From VRUE01 sp963840565 (GTDB lineage Bacteria; Actinomycetota; Thermoleophilia; Solirubrobacterales; 70-9), in the NCBI GenBank assembly GCA_963840565.1, contig CAWIZH010000002.1:806001-870000 (forward strand): a stretch of 64,000 nt of DNA, given 5' to 3'. The notes below the pieces were generated by a model, which did not search any database, had not been told where the DNA came from, and saw nothing but the letters and a program-made list of their open reading frames with translations. Below, one piece after another: positions 59,523 through 64,000 of the stretch. Each line of letters opens with the position of its first letter. Positions within the stretch are counted from its first letter, which is position 1. The translations under genes and the position numbers were made by a program.

Positions 59523-60796
59523 TGTCCGGTTTCAGTAGATAGGCGACACCTGTGTCAGGACATAGGAGACACCGAATGAAGGAGCTCTCCTGTGGACAAG
59601 GCGCGGTATCTGGTCGAGGCACATCTTCTGGAGGGCCGCTCAGTCAGCGAGCTGGCAGCGGCCCACGGAGTCCATCGCAGCTGGATCTACAAGCTCCTGG
59701 CCCGCTACAGGGCCGGTGGCTATGGCGCCCTGGAGCGGAGCTCCAGGGCGCCGCACAACTCGCCAGGCCGGACCCCCGCCGAGACGGTGGCGGCGATCCT
59801 CTCCTTGCGCCGGCAGCTGAGCGCAGAAGGCCACGACTGCGGGGCTCAGACGATCGCCCACCACCTCGCCCGCCGCAGCGAGGCGGTGCCCTCCGTCTCG
59901 ACGATCTGGCGGGTCCTCAAAAGGGAGGGCCTCATCTCCCCTCAGCCCCAAAAGCGCCCGCGCTCCTCGCTGATCCGCTTCGAAGCGCAGCTGCCCAACG
60001 AGATGTGGCAGGCCGACGTCACCCACTGGCCCCTCGCCGGGCAGGGGCATGCCGAGATCCTCAACATGATCGACGACCACTCCCGCCTGTTCTTGGCCTC
60101 ACGGGCCTTCCCGACCGTCAAGGCAGCTGACGTGGTCGACGTTTTCCACATGGCCATTGCCCTGCACGGCGCCCCGGCCAGCCTGCTCTGCGACAACGGC
60201 GCCGTGTTCACCGCCACCCCGCGCGGCGGCAAGGTGCTCTTGCAGATCGAACTCGAGCGGCTTGGGATCGCCGCCAAGAACTCGCGGCCCTACCACCCCC
60301 AGACCTGCGGCAAGGTCGAGCGCCTGCACCAGACGCTGAAGCGCTATCTGGCCAGGCAGGACCCCGCGAGGACGCTTGCCGGCCTGCAAGCCCAGCTGGA
60401 TGGCTTCACCGGCTACTACAACACGACCAGGCCTCACCGGGCTCTGGGCGGGCGCACGCCCCTGCAGGCCTACGGAGCCCGGGTCAAAGCCCGGCCGCCT
60501 GGCTCACCCCCAACCGAGGCCCACTTCAGGGTCCGCCACGACAAGGTCGACACCAGCGGCACCGTCACCCTTCGCCACGACAGCAGGCTGCATCACATCG
60601 GCCTTGGCAGATCCCACAAAGGCAAGCCGGTCAAGCTCCTCATCGCCGGCCGCGACATCCGGGTCCTCGACCTCCATACGGGCGAGCTGATTCGCCGGCT
60701 CACCCTCGATCCGAGTTGCGACTACCAGCCGATCGGTGGGGGTTGAGTGTCTACGATGTCCCGAGACATCTGTCTCCGATGTCCCGAGACATCACA
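59523..60796 (+). mobile_element. IS481-family insertion sequence
   Basis: 1274 bp with one transposase gene. It begins TGTCC and ends CACA (TGT...ACA ends). Imperfect, doubled terminal inverted repeats are visible: GGACATAGGAGACAC at about 59559 against GGACATCGTAGACAC read backwards from about 60768, with further GGCGACACC/GGAGACA similarity outside. A 15-bp direct duplication flanks it. It appears complete and recent. Confidence 0.85.
59592..60746 (+). CDS. IS481-family DDE transposase
   Basis: A 384-residue protein from GTG 59592. N-terminal helix-turn-helix: DKARYLVEAHLLEGRSVSEL, AAAHGVHRSWIYKLLARYRA. Catalytic rve domain: WQADVTHW (first Asp), LLCDNGAVF (second Asp) and CGKVERLHQTLKRYL (Glu), plus YNTTRPHRALGGRTP typical of IS481. 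A C-terminal beta domain follows (VDTSGTVTLRHDSRLHHIGL). Intact and in frame, so the element could still move. Confidence 0.92.
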   Translation: MDKARYLVEAHLLEGRSVSELAAAHGVHRSWIYKLLARYRAGGYGALERSSRAPHNSPGRTPAETVAAILSLRRQLSAEGHDCGAQTIAHHLARRSEAVPSVSTIWRVLKREGLISPQPQKRPRSSLIRFEAQLPNEMWQADVTHWPLAGQGHAEILNMIDDHSRLFLASRAFPTVKAADVVDVFHMAIALHGAPASLLCDNGAVFTATPRGGKVLLQIELERLGIAAKNSRPYHPQTCGKVERLHQTLKRYLARQDPARTLAGLQAQLDGFTGYYNTTRPHRALGGRTPLQAYGARVKARPPGSPPTEAHFRVRHDKVDTSGTVTLRHDSRLHHIGLGRSHKGKPVKLLIAGRDIRVLDLHTGELIRRLTLDPSCDYQPIGGG

Positions 60797-60799
60797 CGA

Positions 60800-60873
60800 A
60801 GCGGCTGAAGGGATTCGAACCCTCGACCTTCTGCATGGCAAGCAGACGCTCTAGCCAGCTGAGCTACAGCCGC
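60800..60873 (-). tRNA. tRNA-Gly(GCC), intact
   Basis: Minus-strand cloverleaf of 74 nt: acceptor GCGGCTG/CAGCCGC, D arm GCTC/GAGC, anticodon stem TCTGC/GCAGA around loop TTGCCAT (anticodon GCC), T arm with GGTTCGAATCC, discriminator U73 as expected for glycine. CCA is not encoded. Its 3' half is the source of the attachment-type repeats at 17.3 and 27.8 kb, and the IS481-type element sits at its 3' end. Confidence 0.97.
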
Positions 60874-60992
60874 ACGGGGGCGGATTCTAGCCTTATGCGG
60901 AGCGCTTCGGAGGTCCTACTCACTATTTGGTAGGCTTGTCGCTACTTGGAGGACGGTCGTCCGGCCTAACGAGACAACTAGGGGCGCAAACA

Positions 60993-61067
60993 ATGACCAA
61001 GTTCGCAGTCCTCGTTTCGTTGCTTGTGGCGCTCCTCGCCTCGGTGGCTCCCTCCCTCTGCCGCTAG
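60993..61067 (+). CDS. Possible 24-residue signal-peptide-like ORF
   Basis: ATG 60993 encodes MTKFAVLVSLLVALLASVAP then SLCR and a stop. It looks like a bare signal peptide or a small membrane peptide, with a weak purine-rich stretch (AGGGG) 9 nt upstream. It could be the start of a secreted gene cut off by a change, since only the next minus-strand gene follows. Confidence 0.3.
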   Translation: MTKFAVLVSLLVALLASVAPSLCR

Positions 61068-61121
61068 GGCGTTGGCGCCTTGGCCGGGCGACCGTCCATC
61101 CAGGTTCCTGTTGGCGCCGAC

Positions 61122-61626
61122 CTACAGCTCGGGCTCGGCGAGCAGGCCCTCGAGGTCGAGTGGCCGCGTGTACATCTCGACCTTCTGGCCCGGCTGCGGT
61201 TGCCGGCCACTCGCTCCTTCGGCCTGTCCCAGTAGAGCTCGATCCCGTTGCCGTCGGGGTCGTTGAGGTAGAGCGCCTCGCTGACGCCGTGGTCGGAGGC
61301 GCCGGTGATGCCGACCTCTGGCGCGGATCAGGCGGCGCAGGGCGTCGGCGAGGGCGCGCACGGGTCGGGTAGCGGATCGCGAAGTGAAAGAGGCCGGTCG
61401 TGCCCGGCGGCGGCGGCGAGCCGCCCTTCGACTGCCAGGTGTTGAGGCCGATGTGGTGGTGGTAGCCGCCGGCCGAGACGAAGGCCGCCTCCTCGCCGAA
61501 GCGCTGCTGCAGCTCGAAGCCGAGCACGCCGCAGTAGAAGTCGAGCGAGCGCTCGATCTCGGCGACCTTGAGGTGGACGTGACCGATGTCGACGCCGGGA
61601 TCGATCGGCTTGGCGCCCTCAGCCAT
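61122..61626 (-). CDS. VOC/catechol-2,3-dioxygenase-like protein, frameshifted
   Basis: From ATG 61626 (MAEGAKPIDPGVDIGHVHLK) the metal-binding VOC pattern appears: HVHLKVAEIERSLDFYCGVL, FVSAGGYHHHIGLNTWQSKG, then in shifted frames LADALRRLIRA, NGIELYWD-type sequence and QKVEMYTRPLDLEGLLAEPE at the C-terminus (stop at 61122). At least two frame changes are needed (near 61370, 61310 and 61210). Extradiol dioxygenases of this type open catechol rings. Its start overlaps the stop of the RNase HI gene by 8 bp, so it is in the same operon. Confidence 0.7.
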
Positions 61627-62030
61627 CGAGTGCCTCGTTGACGAGGCGGTCGGCCTCTTTGTTGTGCTCGCGGCGGACATGGCGGATCGACCAACGCTCG
61701 AAATCGCGCAGCGCCTGCTTCACCTCGGTGTGGAGTTCGCGCATGGTCGCGTCCTTGACCTTGTACTCGCCTTTGACCTGCTTGACGATCAGCTCGGAGT
61801 CGCCGACCAGCTCCAGCTCGGGCGCGCCCAGCGCAGCCGCCAGCTCGATCCCGAGCAGCAGCGCTTTGTACTCGGCGACGTTGTTGGTCGCGCGGCCGAT
61901 CCGCTCGCCGCGCTCCTCCAGCACCTCGCCGCCCGGCGCCCTGCACCACGGCGGCGATCGCCGCCGGCCCGGGATTGCCGCGGGCGCCGCCGTCGACGTT
62001 GACGACCAGCTTCTCGGGCGACTCAGCCAA
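61619..62030 (-). CDS. Ribonuclease HI-like protein, frameshifted
   Basis: TTG 62030 opens LAESPEKLVVNVDGGARGNP; the shifted rest reads ATNNVAEYKALLLGIELAAA, ELVGDSELIVKQVKGEYKVK, HVRREHNKEADRLVNEALDG. The RNase H residues (VDGGARGNPG Asp, NNVAEYKAL Glu, GDSELIVKQV Asp and the late Asp) are present. One frame change near 61940 separates the two parts. Its start overlaps the zinc-ribbon gene stop by 8 bp. RNase HI removes RNA from RNA-DNA hybrids. Confidence 0.85.
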
Positions 62031-62569
62031 CCGGCTCTCCGTTGCGCTCGCGGCCACTCGCCGGGGCGCCGAGGACGAGCTGGCCGCCCTCGGCGGCGCT
62101 CGCGTTCCACTGCCGGGCCGAGCGGTCGAGCTGCTCGACCTCGTTGCCCTTGTCGATCTGGAAGACCGGGCGCAGCTCGTCGCCAAGGTCGACGCCCCAC
62201 TGGTACCAGGAGAGCTCCCAGGCGACCGTGATCCGCACCTCGTTCGGCGAGCCGGCGGCGGCCCCGACCGAGACCCAGGGCTCCCCCAGGCTGCGCATCA
62301 AGCCCGGCGACGGTGCGTGCGGCTTCGCTGGCGTTGAAGCGGGAGACCGCGCGCTCCAGCCGGCTCTGCGGCGCCTCGCGCGCCTCCGGTTCGCGCTTGC
62401 CGACGTTCGCCCCGGGCGCCGCCGGGTCGACCCAGCCGAGCCGCTCGGCGCGCTCGCGGCAGAGCTCGCAGACCATCCGCGGCCCCTCCTTCGGGCTCAT
62501 GTAGGTCCGCGTCCGCTCCCCCGCCAGGATCGTCCGGCCGCAGATGCCACAGCTCTCGTCGGGGCTCAC
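62023..62569 (-). CDS. Zinc-ribbon protein of unknown function, frameshifted
   Basis: GTG 62569 opens SPDESCGICGRTILAGERTR; a treble-clef-like zinc site CGICG and CELCRERAERLGW follows. After one frame change near 62300 the rest reads WELSWYQWGVDLGDELRPVF and ends GRERNGEPVG at 62023. The total would be about 180 residues. No enzyme motif. It heads an operon with RNase HI and the VOC gene, downstream of the EF-G-like gene. Confidence 0.6.
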
Positions 62570-62604
62570 GGCCCCAACTTAGATGATCGGCCCGCCCGCC
62601 CGGA

Positions 62605-64000
62605 TCAAGCGGCGGTGACGACCTTCTCGGCCAGGTGCGCCGGCACCTCTTCGTAGTGATCGAACTCCAGCTCGAAGTCGGCCCGGCCGCCGCTGATCGA
62701 GCGCAGGTGCGGCGTGTAGTCGAGCACCTCGGCCATCGGCACCTCGGCCCTGACCTCGGTCATCGAGCCCTTCGGCTCCATCCCCAGGGGATGGCCGCGG
62801 CGCGAGTTGAGGTCGCCGATCACGTCGCCGACGACATCGCCGGGGCAGCTGACGAGGAGCCGCACGATCGGCTCCAGCAGCACCGGGTCGGCCTCTTCCA
62901 TCGCCTCCTTGAAGGCCATCGCGCCGGCGATCTTGAAGGCCATCTCGGAGGAGTCGACGTCGTGGTGCTTGCCGTCGACGAGCCGCACCCGCACGCCCTT
63001 GACCGGGTAGCCGGCGACGGTGCCGTGCGCCATCGCTTCTTCGACCCCCTTCTCGACCGCCGGGATGAAACCGCCGGGGATCGAGGCGCCCTTGATCTGG
63101 TTGACGAAATCGAGGCCGACGCCGTCCTCGGCCGGCTCGATCTCGATCTGGCAGTCGGCGAACTGGCCGCGCCCGCCCGACTGCTTCTTGTAGCGGGCGT
63201 GGGCGCTCGCGCGGGCTGGCGGATCGACTCCTGGTAGGGCACGCGCGGCGGGTGCAGCTCGATCTCGACCCCGAAGCGGCGCTTCATCCGGGCGACGATC
63301 ACCTCGACGTGGACCTGGGTCAGGCCGGCGATGATCTGCTCGCCCGTCTGCGGCATCGCGGTGCACGTCGAGGGTCGGGTCTTCCTCGGTGAGGCGGCGC
63401 ACCGCCGCCGCGGCCTTCTCCTCGTCGCCCTTCGACTTCGGCTCGTAGGCGAAGGCCATCACCGGGTTGGGCAGGTCGAGCGGCGCGAAGGCGACCTCCT
63501 CCGGGCCGGCGCAGAGCACGTCGCCGGCGCGGGTCTCCTTCAGCTTGGCGACCGCGCCGATGTCCCCCGCGCCGAGCTCGGCCGCCGGCATCAGCTTGCC
63601 GCCGAGCGGCTGGCCGAGCTGGCCGATCCGCTCCTTCTGCCCGCGGGTGACGTTGACGGCGTGAGAATCCGAGCCGAGCGTGCCGCGGTAGACGCGGAAG
63701 AGGTTGACCCGGCCGGTGTAGGGGTCGGCGAGGGTCTTGAAGACGTAGGCGACCAGCGGCCCCGTCCTCGTCGGGCTCGATCTCGATCGGCTCACCGCCG
63801 GGCCCGCTCGCCGCGACGGCGCCGCGCATCGCCGGCGAGGGCAGGTCCTCGACCAGCGCCTCGAGCAGGCGGCCGGTGCCGAGGTTGCGCGTCGCGACGC
63901 CGCAGGTGACGGGGAAGATCCGGCCCGCGGTGACGCCCTGCTTCAGCACCCGCACGATCTCGTCGTGGTCGATCTCCTCGCCCTCGAGGTAGCGCTCCAT
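62605..64000 (-). CDS. EF-G-family GTPase, 3' portion (cut by right edge, frameshifted)
   Basis: The C-terminal half of a translation elongation factor G-like protein. Seen: PVTCGVATRNLGTGRLLEAL, TLADPYTGRVNLFRVYRGTL (domain II), GQFADCQIEIEPAEDGVGLD, GVRVRLVDGKHHDVDSSEMA (domain IV) and EPIVRLLVSCPGDVVGDVIG with NSRRGHPLG (domain V). It stops at 62605. Frame changes near 63760, 63360 and 63215 separate the parts. The N-terminal GTPase motifs lie beyond the window. FusA itself or an FusA2-type paralogue cannot be told apart here. Confidence 0.85.

Larger units (their letters stand above)
27755..60841. mobile_element. Putative integrated segment 2 (remnant B to intact tRNA-Gly)
   Basis: A 33-kb stretch from remnant B with arm B to arm C and the intact tRNA-Gly 3' half. 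It carries the ubiquitin-like operon, a ROK gene, a broken murB, a TcpC-like transfer gene and the M4 protease, with parts of lower GC than the flanks. No integrase gene was found. The boundaries rest on the repeats alone. Confidence 0.45.

Overview
The window comes from a high-GC actinobacterium, most likely a member of the Thermoleophilia (Solirubrobacterales-like). This rests on overall GC and codon use, the comEA-comEC-holA gene order, many TTG/GTG starts, and the kind of small conserved proteins present (CBU_0592-type membrane protein, SpoIIM-type protein, membrane-tailed sigma factors). It is family-level inference, not a database match. There is no rRNA and no CRISPR array.

Left flank, about 1-17.2 kb: chromosomal backbone. 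On the minus strand lie the start of holA, a Pro/Ala-rich membrane protein, comEC, comEA, a cupin, leuS, two membrane proteins, tRNA-Ala(GGC), a short-chain dehydrogenase and a YVTN beta-propeller. Mixed-strand genes follow: VOC protein, SF2 helicase, cupin, FAD oxidoreductase and GT2 glycosyltransferase. Right flank, about 60.8-64 kb: tRNA-Gly(GCC), a VOC dioxygenase, an RNase HI, a zinc-ribbon protein and an EF-G-like GTPase cut by the right edge. Housekeeping genes at both ends (comEA, leuS, RNase HI, EF-G and others) carry clean frameshifts. These look like base-calling errors, so frameshifts elsewhere should also be read with caution.

Between the flanks, about 17.3-60.8 kb, lies accessory DNA bounded by repeats of the 3' half of tRNA-Gly(GCC): 43-bp copies at 17.33 kb and 27.76 kb, and the intact tRNA at 60.8 kb. 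Next to both partial copies is a conserved arm with three 10-bp repeats and a hairpin whose stem covaries between the copies. A related palindrome sits next to the intact tRNA. This suggests tandem integration of two related elements, although no integrase gene was found. An IS481-type element inserted at the tRNA end with a 15-bp target duplication that leaves the tRNA intact.

Segment 1 (17.3-27.8 kb) holds an ECF sigma operon, a large LuxR/NB-ARC regulator, a divergent P450/TetR pair with an operator-like palindrome, a VOC gene, a decayed HD-domain gene and a toxin-antitoxin-like pair.

Segment 2 (27.8-60.8 kb) opens with the most interesting locus of the window: a compact operon resembling a ubiquitin-conjugation pathway. 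It encodes a ubiquitin-fold protein, an E2-like protein, a membrane-tethered JAMM protease, a small membrane protein, an E1-like ThiF enzyme with extra zinc knuckles, and a DUF4407-like coiled-coil membrane protein. Further on are a ROK protein, a many-times frameshifted murB, a TcpC-like transfer protein, a membrane-tailed sigma factor coupled to a secreted protein, and an isoprenoid operon (prenyl synthase, PAP2, geranylgeranyl-reductase-like, MpaB oxygenase). After those come a secreted propeller/PKD protein, a 1702-residue membrane M4 metalloprotease followed by a probable emfourin-type inhibitor, an atypical response regulator, and a junction region with AI-2E and K+ channel fragments.
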